Positions 1 through 14,727 of a DNA stretch of 64,000 bases are shown in pieces; position 1 is the first letter of the stretch; each line of letters opens with the position of its first letter. The notes under the pieces are model-generated. The model did not search any database. It was not told the DNA's origin and saw only the letters and a list, made by a program, of their open reading frames with translations. The translations under genes were made by a program, and so were the position numbers. The stretch lies in contig LNAC01000018.1 in the NCBI GenBank assembly GCA_002007465.1, positions 5,943,748 to 6,007,747 of the forward strand, read 5' to 3'. The stretch comes from Ailurus styani. Lineage: Eukaryota; Chordata; Mammalia; Carnivora; Ailuridae.

Positions 1-119
1 CCCTTGGTGGCTGAAAATAATAATCACTACTGTTTTATTAGAATTAGAATGATGCTCTCCTTTGAGGAGGCATTAGCTTGGACCTGTTTTCCATTTGACT
101 TTTTGTTCTGTCTTTCCAG

Positions 120-224
120 CCTACTCCAGTAGGGTCAGTTCACGTAGATTCCGGTGCGTCTGCAATAACTCGAGAAAGCCACACACACAGGGACCGGCCA
201 TCACAGCAGCCTCTGCGAAATCAG
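120..224 (+). CDS. CSNK1G1: CSNK1G1 coding exon ([12 protein letters not shown]...LRNQ)
   Basis: A 105-nt, phase 0-0 exon after 'ctttccag' and before 'gtacgt'. It encodes 35 residues from [20 protein letters not shown] through SQQPLRNQ. It lies C-terminal to the kinase domain, in the low-complexity Ser/Thr/Gln-rich linker. Confidence 0.93.
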
Positions 225-1337
225 GTACGTGGTGGGCCTTCCTTGTTTCAGACATTCTCCCTCTTCATGGCTGATACTAAAACTGAAATTCTTCAGCTTC
301 TCTGCTTTGGCGTATATACTGAAATCGAAGACAAAGGACTTGCCCTTTCTCAGGGATGTGCTGCGGCGCCCCAGCGTTCCTCGGGGCTATGTAATGGTGC
401 TGGAATGCGGCCAGGTGATTTACATGAAGTATCCAGTCTAGAGATTTTGGGCTTGTCCAAGTCTGTTGGCTGAGAGGGGAGTCCGCCACAGGCTTGGAAG
501 GCCTGCTGAACGTACAGGATGAACAGGGTAGCCCATTTTGGGTCTGAGCTGCAGTCTAGTGTGGTGCTTTTGCCAATGCTGAGGGGTTTTTTGCTGATTA
601 AGAAGAGTGGGTAGTTTGGACTTCTAGCTGACCTAGGCATAAACTGGCACTCTCTTCCCGCTCTGCCCCTGCCCCCAAGTTAATTCTAGAGCTGGCCAAG
701 ATCTGAGATGGACCTATAGTGAAGACTCAGCTTTGCTTTAGGCCACTCCAGAGAAAGCCATGCCATCAGTCCTTCAGTGTTCTTAGTTGAGACACTAGTG
801 TTCTGTATGAGAGGGTTCTCTCAGCCTGAAGGCAGAAGAGGCAAACACATAAAAATCAACAGATTTGACAACATTGAAAGAAAGGGGTCACTTATTGGGA
901 AGTCAATATGACAGCTTTCATCTTTATATCACGTACAGTTGACCTTTGAACAACACAGGTTTGAATTGTGTGGGTCTGCTTATATGTGGGGTTTTTTTTT
1001 CAATAAAGATAGTGCAGTACTGTAAATGTATTTTCTCATACAATTTTCCTAGTAACATTTTCTTTTCTCTAGCTTTATTGTAAGTACACTATATAATACA
1101 TATAACATACAAAATATGTGCTTATCGACTTTTTGTTATCAGTAAAGCTTCTGGTTAACAGTAGGCTATCAGTAGTTAAGTTATGTGGGGAGTCAAAAGT
1201 TCTGTGGGGATTTTCAACTTCACAGTGGCCAGTACCCCTAACCCCGTTAGTGTTCAAGGGTCAGCTGTACATTGCTAAGAGAAAACTTGAGGACCCCAGT
1301 AGATAAACAAGCAAAGGCTATTAAGCAGATATGTGCT

Positions 1338-1372
<35 letters not shown>

Positions 1373-4300
1373 ACGTTATCACCTGTCAAATTAGCTTGTT
1401 GTCCTCACCCCTGACCTCACTTTTTAATATTCAGATATTTTTATAATAAAATGCAAAAACACTTATCTCAGATGTACATATGGAACCACATAGATTAAAG
1501 ATAGCATATAGATATCCTAAAAAATAAAATAAATAGTATATAGAGGGGTGCCTGGGTGGGTCAGTGGGTTAAACCTCTGCTTTGAGCTCAGGTCATGATC
1601 TCAGGGTCTTGGGATCAAGCCCCACATCGGGCTCTGCTCAGTAGGGAGCCTGCTTCCCCCTCTTTCTGCCTGCTTCTCTGCCTACTTGTGATCTCTCTCT
1701 CTCTGTCAAATAAATAAATAAAATCTTTAAAGAAAAAAAATAGCATATAGAAGTACATACACATATATGTACAGCGAAGTACACATACAAATAATGGATA
1801 GACTCACCATAAGTACATACTCTTAGCAAAATGTATGGTTTGGTAAGAAAAAAAAAGTATAAAGGAAGGAAATCTGTGTATTAGTAGCTAAAAGACAGAC
1901 AAAAAGATGTGGTTTAGCAAATTGTGTATACTAATTTGGTCCATATTTATATGCTTTAACCAGAGTAGTTGGTTAAGAATTTTAATTTGACTGACTTCTG
2001 ATTTGACAACAGAATATTATTGACTTCTGCAATTGTTCTCCCTGGAACTCCCTTGTTAAAAGTGTAGCTGAGTGCATAAACTAGCTACTGTCCTACATTG
2101 CTCTAGATTTTAAGTTTGTTAAAATTTTCTAGAAGGGGGCGCCTGAGTGGCTCAGTGGGTTAAAGCCTCCTTCTGCTTTCGGCTCAGGTCATGATCTCAG
2201 GGTCCTGGGATTGAGGCCTGCATCGGGCTCCCTGCTCGGCGGGGAGCCTGCTTCCTCCCCTCCCTCTCCCTGCCTCTCTGCCTACTTGTGATCTCTCTCT
2301 CTCTGGAAAATAAATAAATAAAATCTTTAAAAAAAAAATTTCTCTAGAAGGTAATTGGATGACGTTACTGTACTCTCTGATAGAAAAATCTTACTTCTTG
2401 AAATCAATCATAATAGAACAACCCAAGATATAGATTAAGTTATGTATGTAAAATTGTTACAGTGCTATTTTAAACAAAGTTTGAGAAGTGATCCACCTAT
2501 CTAATTAAAGGAAATGGTTGTGGATCTAGCTCAAATCTTTTATCAGATAAACTGGACTATCATATCATAAAGTAAGTTACAGTGCATTTATTCAGTGGAA
2601 TATTATGTAGCCACTTAAAAGAATATTTAGGAAAACTTGTAGCAACCTGAAAATGTTTATAGTTTGTAGAATGAAGAAATCAGAGTACAAAGTTAGATAT
2701 ATATCATGATTTCCCTTGAGGGGAAGGGAAAATGAAAAAATCAGTGAGAGGAGATAATGCCAACATATTAACAGGAGTGTTGAAACTGATAATATTGTGG
2801 TTAATATTTTTCCAAACTATTCTATGATGAAGCTATATTACCTTATAATGAAAAATGCATTTGGGCGCTTGGGTGGCTCAGTGGGTTAAAGCCTCTGCCT
2901 TCAGCTCAGGTTATGGTCTCAGGGTCCTGGGATCGAGTCCCACATTGGGCTCCCTGCTCGGCGGGGAGCCTGCTTCCTCCTCTCTCTCTCTGTCTGCCTT
3001 TCTGCCTACTTGTAATCTCTCTCTCTCTGTCAAATAAATAAATAAAATCTTTAAAAAAAAGAAAAAAATGCATTTAAATAGAAAAGGTATGGAAAGAAAA
3101 AAATAATTTAAGTAGTCAGTGAAGTCAGTGTCATCAGCGTATCTGCCCACTCATGTTTTCAGAATATTTCAAACTAAAATAGGTGTTTCCTTTAGGTTTC
3201 CCTTGTCTTTTCTGCTTCAGTGAATTCTTAATCAACGTTGCTGTTTTGAGTGGATTTTAAAAGTATGGGAGAAAGAGATGTTGAAAACCTAGATCGCCAA
3301 GGTGAAAAATATGGTCATACCTAGTATCTGAGTAAAAGTACAGTAATTTTCAGTGTAATTTTAAGTGAAGGGTCATTAAACCAGTGTGTGTAATTAAGAA
3401 ATCTCATCTGCCAAGCAATAATAAGCTTCTTTTTGAGGAACTGAATCTTGAAATTCTCTCTTTTTTTTTTTCCATTTCGGGTTTTTAGTATCCCATGGCT
3501 GCTAAGGGATCGAAAGTCCCGCATTATTGCAAATTTTATACCTTCCTCCCAGCAGGATTCTGAATCCTTCTGGGTAGAATTCTTTCTGCACTGTGCCCTG
3601 TGGGCAAATATATTTCTGGTGTCTCTTCTGCCTTTACACTGTGTCTATGTGGTCTCATTGCTTTTGTTCCATCTTTAGGGTTGTGTTGTTATGTTTTGGG
3701 AGTGTTTTTTTTTTTTTTTTAAATTTATTTCACAGAGGGAGAGAGATCACAAGGAGGCAGAGAGGCAGGCAGAGAGAGAGCGGGGGAAGCAGGCTCCCTG
3801 CTGAGCAGAGAGCCCGATGCGGGCCTCGATCCCAGGACCCTGAGATCATGACCTGAGCCGAAAGCAGAGGCTTTAACCCACTAAGCCACCCAGGCGCCCA
3901 AGGGAGTTTTGTTTTTTATTTTTTAAGAAAAATTGCAGGAATTGAAAGTGGTGTATGTTCTTATTTAGACAGATTCGTTTCAATTTTGAAATCAGCAAAA
4001 GAAGAAAGTAAAGTCTCTCTTTGAGAGATACTGACAAGTATTAACCTCACCTGAGGGGCAGCTAACTTTTTCTCAATAACTTTGACTAAATAAGTCTAGC
4101 TGAGGACCTGCCCCGTGAAAGTATGTCCTAGGGCTACCAAGATTAGGGAATCCTTGTCCTCAAAGAACTGACAAGCAAATATGCCAAGTAGCCAGAAAAT
4201 TAGAACCCAAGGCAGAACAGCGAAGCATCCCAAGTTTCAAATTACCATCATCTGAGTTTGGAAGGAGACATTTCATCTAGTTTGAGCTTGACGGAGTTTC

Positions 4301-7300
4301 ATGGAAGAAGCTGCATTTGAAGTGCTCTTCAAAGAGTAACATGGGAATGAAAGAGGCATTCCAACCAAAAAGGAAATATGAGCAACAAGTTACCAGGTTC
4401 ATTTTGCTAAAATACATATTGAGAATAAAGGAGACAAGGCTAGGAAAATATCTTGGAGCCATTTGATGAAGTTCCTGGAAAACTGGGCAGGAGAGTTGAT
4501 ACTTAATTTCAGTAGGGAATAGATATTAAAGGTTAGTGAACTGAGGGCTGATAAGATCAAAACTTTGCTTTAGCAATCTTTTGGCATAGAAGGTGATTGT
4601 AGCTTGGCAGCTAGCATGGAGACAACAGAAGTACAAAAGTACAGCGCATCCCCTTCAGAGGTAAGGGGGGCCTAGATGGGCTATAGTTGTGGAAATAAAC
4701 TAGAACTGAGAAATGATGTAAGGGTATGATCTACCAGACTTGGCAGCCCACATGCATGTCAAGGAGAAGGATGAGTCAGCGCTGTTGCTGAGATTTTTGA
4801 AGCCCCAATAATTTGGAGGCACAATTACTAGAAATGGGGAAGTTGAGGGAGAAACTTACGTGGGGTTTGAATTAAGGCATCTTGAGTTTCAAATACTAAG
4901 ACTGTATGTATTCTAGCTGAAGATGGCTAGCAGGCAGAGGAGGGCTCTCAAAAACAAACAAAACAATAGTGACATATTTGGAAGTCAGAGCATGGAGATG
5001 ACATTGATGATTGTGCCTGCAGAGCCTCCTTATTCTGGGTAAATCTGCCCTTCAGTTGTGGTGGAGTGATCCTGGTGATTAATAGGCTCTGTTTAGTCCC
5101 ATACTTAGAGTAGGAGGAGAAAGAAGAGGAGTTCTGAACTTGGTTTTAGCTTAGCCCAAGGCTTTGCCCATAGGACGTTTAACCTTTGGAGGGGGCGGCG
5201 CTCAGCTTTCTCAAATGTAAGCCTGTATGTAAGGGTAGAGATTTTTTTTTTTTTTAAGATTTTATTTATTTATTTGACACAGAGAGAGAGATTACAAGTA
5301 GGCAGAGAGGCAGGCAGAGAGAGAGGAGAGAGGAGGAAGCAGGCTCCCCGCTTGAGCAGAGAGCCCGATGTGGGCCTCGATCCCAGGACTCTGGGATCAT
5401 GACCTGAGCCGAAGGCAGAGGCTTTAACCCACTGAGCCACCCAGGCGCCCAAGGGTAGAGATTTTTATTGTTTTGTTCACTGCTATCTCCCTAACACGTA
5501 AAACAATGTCTGGAATAGACACTTGATAAATAATTGTTGGAATGAATGAATCCGTCAAATGAGGAGCATAGATGAAGTCAGATGTTCATTTAAAATACAG
5601 ATTTTTATTTAACCTTCCGTGAAAAATAATTTGTAAGCTTTTCTTCCGACTTGTTTTCTATTTCCACAAAAAGCCATTCTGCCTCCTTTAGCAGCCAGAG
5701 TAGGACTACATTGTCGACTGAAGGGGAAGGATTTTCAAAAAAATACAGCAGGTCTTGCTGCCGAGTAAGCTCAGGCAATTGTATTAGTTCTCCGTTACAA
5801 TGAGAATTTTCAGGGAAAATTTGGTTTGCTATTCTAAATTGTAGGTTTATTGAATTGAGTAATGTTTGGTTCCCAGTAATAGATCCCAAATATGGTTCCC
5901 AAAGAACTGTATTTAAATTCACCTATATTGTATCTGTCTTTTATAACTATGTTAATATCAGATGCTTAAGAACAATTTTTTTAAATATAAGTATCACCCA
6001 GCTAGACAACTATAATTAAATCATGAGTTTGGATAGAATAAATACTGATAAAGCTAGATCTATTCAGAAAGTTCCTGGTGGGTTTGTCTTTTCTGTCATT
6101 TTCTCCTTGGTATTTGTCCTTTCCCAGATCCAAAGATGGCAAATCTTGCCATTGCTGTGGTTCCTCTCTAAAGAATTCTACATTACCATCCATCAGGAAG
6201 GGGATGAAAAATAGTTCCGCCTCTTTCTACCTGGCAAAGCTTCCCTTTGCATTCTCTGATCAAGTGTGATCAGGAAATAAGTCTTGCCATTATCCAGAGA
6301 TCTAATATTGGAGTGCAGTATATTGCACTGTTGAAGGTTTTATTCAGTGTGTTTGTTCAACATGCTAAATATAGAATATTGCACTGATTAGGATGTGCAC
6401 GCAGCAGTATGCTTCCTGTTCTTTCTAAATCTAAGCAATTTTGATAGTTATGTAGATTTTCCGTCAGCATATGAAGAAGGGGTACTTGACCTAGAAGGTT
6501 AGGGAGAACAGATCTGTTTTGAGGTTGGAAGGAGTCAGACTGTCCATCTAGAACTATTTTTTTTAACAAAGATTTTTATATATTTATTTGACAGAGAGAG
6601 AGAGAGAGATTACAAGTAGGCAGAGAGGCGGGCAGAGAGAGAAGAGGAAGCAGGCTCCTCTGCTAAGCAGGCAGCCCGATGTGGGGCTCGATCCCAGGAT
6701 GCTGAGATCATGACCTGAGCCAAAGGCAGAGGCTTTAACCCACTTTTTAGCCACCCAGGTGCCCCTGGCCATCTAGAACTATTAAACTCTGCCAGAAATG
6801 GCATCCTACTATGATAATATTGAGTAGTATTTACTCATTTTTATATACACAGTATATGTTTCAGGGAAAGAACTTACTTTTTGTCATTTTCTACGAGGTG
6901 AGCTGTTACTTAAAAATTCTCAATTTGAGTAGGCAGGAAAATATGAATCAAGTGTCAAAAAAAGTTGATCCCTCATCCTTCTAGAAGAACCATATTTAAA
7001 CTACTTCAATACCTTTTAAACACACAAGAAATGAACAATAAAACTTAAAAGGGTCAAATCATGTTGAGTTCTGAAGATGTGCCCCAGTAAAAGAGTGGTT
7101 GAGGGACACTGGGCTGGCTTAGTCAGTAGAGCATGCAATGCTTGATCTTAGGGGTGTGAGTTTGAGCCCTATGTTGGATTTGGAAATTACTTAAAAATCT
7201 TAAAAAAAAAAGTGGTTCATATTTGTTTGTTGTATCTAGACTCCAAGAGATTAAAGGAATGTATAGCGTTAGAAAAGTATGTGTGGCTTAGTGTAGCCAT

Positions 7301-10300
7301 GCTTAATGAAAGAAGCCTGTTATAAGCATAGCTTTTCCAAAGGGCAGATTAAGCCACATTGCTGACCAGCCAACATAGTCGGAGATCTTCCTGAAATGAG
7401 TATCTTCATATATTTTGAAAGTCCAGTAGCTTTAGAAAAAACAAAAGCTGATTAATTCTCCATTGCCTTCCCCTGACAGAGTACTGCTTCATTTTCAGCA
7501 AGGTTCACAGTTGGCTAGTTGAAGGGGCAGATAAGTGTGCTCAGAGAGAGTTTGCCTCCCTCTGACCTGTCTGTAATTTCCTAACTTGCTACCTCCCATT
7601 TACCAGGAATTTGGGTGTAGAGATTGCATACAATCCCTGTCACCCTCCAGCATAGAGCTCTCTGCAGAATGGGGCTGTCCCGCCTCATTTCTGGGGCCTT
7701 TACCTCAAGGGGGACGTTGAAACAAGGACGTGTAAAACTGAAATACAGTCTTTACCTTACCTGCTCCCATTCTGTCACCTAATTGCTGCCACTCACTTCT
7801 GCTCTAATTCTCTATTTTGTATTGAAAATTTTCTTTGTGCAGTCTTGAAATGTTGTATATTTCAGCAGACATCCTATGTTCTGAGGCACTTCCTTTGTAG
7901 GAAGGAGATTCTGGAGAAATTCCACCTAGATAAGTTATCCTTCTCTGGCTGGGAGGGGTGGGGTGGGGTGTCTTACAGCCTTTCCAATAAGAATAGGACA
8001 GGGTCTGGGGCGCCTGGGTGGCTCAGTGGGTTAAAGCCTCTGCCTTCGGCTCAGGTCATGATCTCAGAGTCCTGGGATCGAGCCCCACATCGGGCTCTCT
8101 GCTCGGCGGGGAGCCTGCTTCCTCCTCTCTCTCTGCCTGCCTCTCTGCATACTTGTGATCTCTCTGTGTCAAATGAATAAATAAAATCCTTAAAAAAAAA
8201 AAAGAATAGGGCAGGATCTGAGTAGAGTTTCAGACCTCTAGAATGGTTCCTCTGATATTTCTCAGAGCATCATAGAATTGATATTACTAGCTCTGTGGGC
8301 CTGCGTAGTATTGGCTTGGGAATAATCCCTTCTTAGGCTGTTATCAGCGATTCTCAAACATCCCTGATATTTGATATCAAGTTTGTAGAATACGGGAAGG
8401 CATTTTTTGCCCGGTTGACAGGTTGCATGGAGTAATCCCTGTCTGGCATAGGAAATTGGTTGTATTTCATGAGCTTAACAGAAGGAAGTTTTTAATTTTG
8501 TTAAAGTATACACTTCAGCAAACTTGTGAGCTTTTAAAATTTTTGTATCAAGGTCTAATATGCTCCAAAAAAATTCTTGAGATGTTTCCTGCCCCATTCT
8601 TTCTACCTCTGTCTTACCCCATATACCTTAAAAAAAAAATTTTTTTTTTTTTAATCTTGAAAGTGTGGTAAGACAGAATGTAACCTAGTGTATTCATTAC
8701 TAACTTTTTGGTACTATTTGGTCTCTATTCTAGTTACTTATAGTTGAAGACTGTAATTATATAATGAGTCCTAGAAGACTGACATGGAGGCCAAAATGTT
8801 CTATATAGGTGGCACCTTGTAAAATACTTCGGGAGGCGTAAATGAAATGGAGAAAGTTCCTTATAAATGTAATCAGTTAATCTTTTGAAGTAACTGTGTA
8901 GCTTTATATAAAGAATAGGATTCAGTGATTTATTTTTTACAACAGGAGAAAAATGTTTGCCTGCCTTTTGCTTGAGAACAGGAGCTTTATCTCCAGTATG
9001 AATTGGAAATAATGTCCAAGCCATAGATGGGAGTGGTATCTCAGGTGTTTCCAGACTGTATTTTCCTGCCCTCTTGTTAGTGTCCTTCTCTCCACTGTCT
9101 GTCCAGTAATCCTGGCCAGGTGACTACTGGGAGACATTCATTTTCTCTGCCCTAAGCACAGGTGGTAGTTTTGACTTTATACACCAGGCCCCTCTGAGTT
9201 TCCCCTTAAGTAATTGTTGTTAGCTTTGTTTTTGACATATGCTATGCTGGATCGCTGCTGTCTTATTTCCACATTCACCTACGGGATAGTAAACCAAGCA
9301 TTTCCACACAGGTAATGCAATCACAGCAGAAGATTTTAAAGCGTTCCCCCAAGGAATTCCCACTGCTTGAGATTCCTGCTCCTGCCTTTGGGGATTTTCA
9401 CACTCCATGTGGACCTTTGCCTTTCAAGTAATGCAGAGAGATTGACCTTGCTGAGTGACTTTTCTGTCCACGGAAGCTCCTGATAGTCTGTTAGATAGAC
9501 ATGTGTGCATGAGTGGTCTTTGAGAGTGAAGAGTTTACATGCCAGTCTCCTCTACTGGTTTGTTTAGTATGACTATATCCTGTGCTGATTATGCCCAATC
9601 ATAACTGTGTACACAGCATTGCCTAGAATACCTTTCAGGTGCACTAGCACAATAGTGTAGTTGTTGACATTCCTCAGTTTCATCTAGTTCCTGGGCCCTC
9701 AGTTGCTTTCTAAAACTGGCAAATGACCCTTTCTACACCAGTTCTAGCCGTTAAATTCTAGAAGAGAATAGCCATAGAGGTTAATCTTAGGATGAAGAGT
9801 AATTCCCAGTGTGATAAACCACCAACTCCTGGTTCACATCTGTCTCTTGGTTTTGTTGCTTTCAGTGGATATAGAAGGCATTGGAGGGCAGTAGTATCAT
9901 GCGCTGTATTCTTCATTCACCATTGTTTTTCTCTTTTTAAAGGATAATAACACACTGCTTTGATAATGGAAATGGAGTGTGGCTTTTAGGCCTTTGGAAA
10001 ATGTCTTGCTATTTTCGAAATCTACACAAAAATGTTAATTCCTCCAACTAATTTTGTATTTAACTAGAATGAATATAAATAGGTACACAATCCTATGAAT
10101 CAGACAGTGGGATCAGACCGGACTTCAGATATGTATTTCAGTAAAAATGGAAATGAAAATGGAAATGATAGTTGGTCAGCTGTCCAGATTTTGTTGTTTA
10201 AAAGCATGAGTGTTTTATGTACATTTCTTTCCATTTTCAGCTTTATCTGCCTTAAAAACAAGTGCAAAACAGAGAGCATTCATGCAAGAAGTAATCACAC

Positions 10301-13300
10301 TGAATTATGTACCCTAGAACTCACAACAACCCCAAATGGCTTATAAATGTCTGGATATTGCTTAAACATTTAAATTTTTTGAAAACTGACAGTTCTTCAT
10401 AGTTGTTTAGGAGCTTAAATATCCTACTTAAATATTATAAAAAGTTGGGCCCCTGGGTGGCTCACTTGTTAAGCGACTGCCTTTAGCTCAGGTCATGATC
10501 CCAGAGACTGGGGATCGAGTCCCACATCGGGCTCCCAGCTCCATTGGGAGTCTGCTTCTCCCTCTGACCTTCTCCCCTCTCACGCTCTCTCTCCTACTCT
10601 CTCTCTCTCTCTCTCTCTCTCAGATAAATAAATAAAATCTTTAAAAATATATTTTAAAAAACTAAAGTCCTAGAGGAACTGAAGAAGATATCACTAATGG
10701 ATAATAGTTATAGGTATTACTTATAATATTAGAACAGATTTATTCTCATGGCACCTGGCTGTCTCAGTTGGTAGAGCATGCAACTCTTGATCTTGGGGTT
10801 GTGAGTTTAAGCCCCATGTTGGGTGTAATTCTAAGTAATTCTAAGATTACTTAGAAAAACAAAATAAACCAGATTTATTATCAAATCTCTAGTAGTAAAA
10901 AGGTAGGAGATTAAGTGCTCTGAGGGTATGCATACTGTCAATAAGTTGATAAAAGTTGTGATTCTGTTATAAACCATAGCTTTATTTTGGAAAATGAAAC
11001 ATCTGAACTTCTGTTGACAGAAATAATCAGAAGGGCAGGTTTTTTGGGGTAGCTTTGATTCTCAAATGTGACTAGCAGTGTAGAACCAAGCCCCTCTTTT
11101 GTTGGAGAATATAGTAAGTGAGTTAATACAGCTGCCTCTGTACAGACTATGCTCATTCCCTGAGGAATATCAGAAAATATGGCCAAGATTCTTTACACTG
11201 CTATTACCCATGTGGCTTCATATTCCATTAATAAAGATGAAGTTGTAGCTGATACATGAGGCTCAGGTTTTGGTTTGTTTTGTTTTGCTTTTTTAATGGA
11301 AAAAGCCTTTTTGGTGACTTATAGATGAGCTTTTTTTTTTTTTTTTTTAATAATGAGCTTTAAACAGCTCTTGTCCATGAGATACAGAAGAGGGAGATTG
11401 AATATGAGCCACAGACCACTACTTCTTTCCTTTCCCTTTCTTCTTCTTCTTCTTCTTTTTTTTTTAAATAAAANGAATAAATAAAAATAAAAATCTTTAA
11501 AAAAAAAAATAAATAAAATAAAATAAAATAAAATACAGCATTGATAGTTGTGAACATCTCTAAGATTTATTGCATCCTTGCTGGTTTTCACACAGAGCAG
11601 CAATATCACATCCCAACCCCTGCTGTTGTTTATATCAGCAGCAATTAAAATTTGATTTACTAATCCCTCATTGCTGCCTCTCCAACTCCTCATTTTTCAT
11701 TTTGTAGAGCCTTAGGACTGTTACAGCTGAGCATCATGATGTTAACACCTCCTCAGCCATCTGGTACAGGGGAAGAGGCACCTAAACAGATTCTTCAGAA
11801 CAAAAATCACAAATGAGCAAGATCAGAATAGTATGAGATCTAAAAAACAGGTAAAGAAGGAATGAAGAGAGCCTGAATGACAGCAGAACTGAAAGCAGAA
11901 CCCAAAAAGTTATGGATTGGGAGCCCTCCTTTTGCTGGGGAAAGATCTGCCTTTTGATTTCTAGAAGAAAGCAATTCATAGTAGTCATATCTAAAACTGT
12001 CTCTAATCCCAGACTAGAGGCCATTAGCTAGAGGAATCAGGAAAACACTGTAGCCTTACCACCCCCCAACTTTTCATATTTCTTGACCTGTGAGCCTGTT
12101 TTGGAGATAGACTTTTTTCATTCTCCTAGTTAAGAAAGCATATTCCAGCCACTGCCACTGCTCGTTTTATCTTAGTTCAAAGTCTTGTAGAGGTCTGTGT
12201 TGAGAGTGGTGGGCTCCCGATTTAAGGAACAGCCATATTATCTTGATTCCTAATGGTAGGAATTTTCTATATTGACTATTGTCTACTTAGGTAGATCTTT
12301 AATCAGTGAAATTATTTGTAAGTATGATTGTTCCTTTGTCCAACAATATTAACATTCTGAATTCGGTCTGCTTAGTGGCTACTGAATTTTACTAATATGG
12401 AAGCTAAAATTGATTCCAGCTTTTGGTGGTGGTGTCCTTCCCCCCTCCCCCTGGTAATTATTGTTTTTCTGTGTCTGGGTGAGGATGGTGTGCTGTAGAT
12501 TGTCATGTATTGGCTCATTAGGCTGAAATAAATGTAGCCAAGCTAACTTTTTCTCAGTGCTTTGCAGCGGTTGTTAGTTTAAAATCCAAAATGAAAACAA
12601 AACCCTCAGGGACACTAATGTACTTGATTTTGTTATTGCTTGCTGTTGCTTCACTTTTCCTTCCATATCTTGCTCTCATGCTTCCTAATGCCTGAGCAGA
12701 CTGCATCGTCAGAGCGCCGAGGAGAGTGGGAAATCCAGCCCAGCCGGCAGACCAATACCTCGTACCTGACGTCTCACTTGGCTGCAGACCGCCATGGGGG
12801 ATCAGTGCAGGTACTTACTGCCTTTATTGCCCTTTCCTGGCCTTCTCAGCTTGGCTGGTGGAATGTTGACATGCTTCTGAAACTTTGGTTCCTTTGGAAG
12901 GAGACTTCCGGCAAGGTTGAGCTGCTTGTATAATTAACTGAAATCTGTGCGCTGATTTTCTGCCTCAGTGGACTTGTAAGAATCACTTGTTGAGATGATT
13001 GTTGGTTTTTGTCATTGACTAAGAAACATCTATATGATTTCTGATACTGATTTCTGGGTAAACTAATCCTAGTACCTTGATTTACTCATGATAAACCATA
13101 AAAATAATGTCAAGGTAGAAGTGTGTTAGTGTCAAGTATGTGAATTTTAGAGACTTGATATGTGTAAAATAAGTAGTTTTCAGATAAAGGACTGCATATG
13201 TAGCTCATTCCATGGTCGTATGTGCCTTAGCTCATAAGGTGAGAGTGTTAAGTGGTCTAAGTCAGCCATTTCTGAGTGGGGTACCCAAGAGGTTGGGCTG

Positions 13301-14664
13301 TTTCTTTTTTCCTTCTGGAGTAAGTGTGGTCTTAGAGAATTATTTCTGATTTCATTTGGACTGTTTTGAAGCTCTGTTGTCTCTAGTACTTAAGAACATC
13401 TTTGTCTCTTTACTTTTCTTACATGTCACTGTTTTAATAATCTTAATCCAAATGTGTCTCTCAGACTGTTAAGTGACACCACCAGTTGGGGTTCACAAGT
13501 AAACCCAGAGTCACCAAATCATATAAAGGTATAGACAAATCTTCTGCATATAGAAATGCATCTTAATAGGCTTGATTGTCTATAATATGTTTTTTACATG
13601 GAGTGATTCACTGAAGATTGTGTTGTTCACAGGAAGTCAAGAGACAGCTGTGGTTCTGTTAAAAAAAAATTAGGTAAAAATGACAGATTGAACACACACC
13701 TCTGCTCCCACCTCCTCCTGAAACAGCACTAAAAGAATGATAAAGGGATTTTTTTTTTTTTTTGAAAAGCATGAATCCATACAAGGATGGAGAAAACAGG
13801 AAAGGCAACAGCAACAAAATGTTAGATGCTGGGCAATTATTCCATGACTTAGGAGTCCCAAGAAAACTGAGTCCTGAGCCAATAGAGCCTATTGTCACTG
13901 GGTAATCCCCGAAAGACTCAGAAGTTGGCCTTCTATAAGGAGAAGTTGGTGTGGAGGGGCATGTGCTAAAATAGAGAAGAGTGGTTAAAAGTCTGTTTCC
14001 TAAGAAGCCAGAGGTCCCTAGATGCTCTCCCCATCCCCAACAAAACCAAAGATATATTCTTCGATAAGGGCGAAATAGAGGGTCTATAAATTGGGGGATG
14101 TGAATACAGCACAGGGAATATAGTCAATGATGTAATAACTTTGGGGGCACTTGGCTGGCTCAGTGGGTAGAGCGTGCAGCTCTTGGTATCAGGGTTGTGA
14201 GTCTGAGCCCCATGTTGGACATAGAGATTACTTGAAAAAAAAATTTTTTTAATGTAGTAACTTTGGTGACAGAGGGTAACTACACTTATTGTTGTGAGCA
14301 TTTTATAATATATATCATTGTTAAATCATTATGTTGTACACCTGAGACTAATATAGGTAACTACTTCAGTTAAGCATTTTAAAAGATAAGATTTAAAAAA
14401 TGAAATAGTAGAAAACAAAAAGATGATTAACTCTAAGGAGAATAAGAAATTATACAGGGAAGGAAAGAACCATAGTATATACTTCATGGCACAGCTGTAA
14501 ATAGTTAATGTAAAACTAAGAATTGATCTTGTCAGAATTACTATATGAACTATATGGAAGACCAGAAGGATGGAAAATGTGAATATAATGCTTAAAAACC
14601 AAGAATCAAGATGCGTGTCATTCAGCAACAATAAAGATTAAAAAAAAAACCAAAGGAATCAGTT

Positions 14665-14727
<63 letters not shown>

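Larger units (their letters stand above)
225..12699 (+). other. CSNK1G1: CSNK1G1 intron, repeat-rich
   Basis: A 12.5-kb intron. It contains a TIR DNA transposon (936-1267), nine recognisable CAN-SINEs listed separately, a (CA)n run at 1342-1370, LINE-like sequence near 2570-2810, degenerate old repeat near 4100-4660, and an A/T-rich low-complexity tract with one N at 11474. I see no additional exon. Confidence 0.75.
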
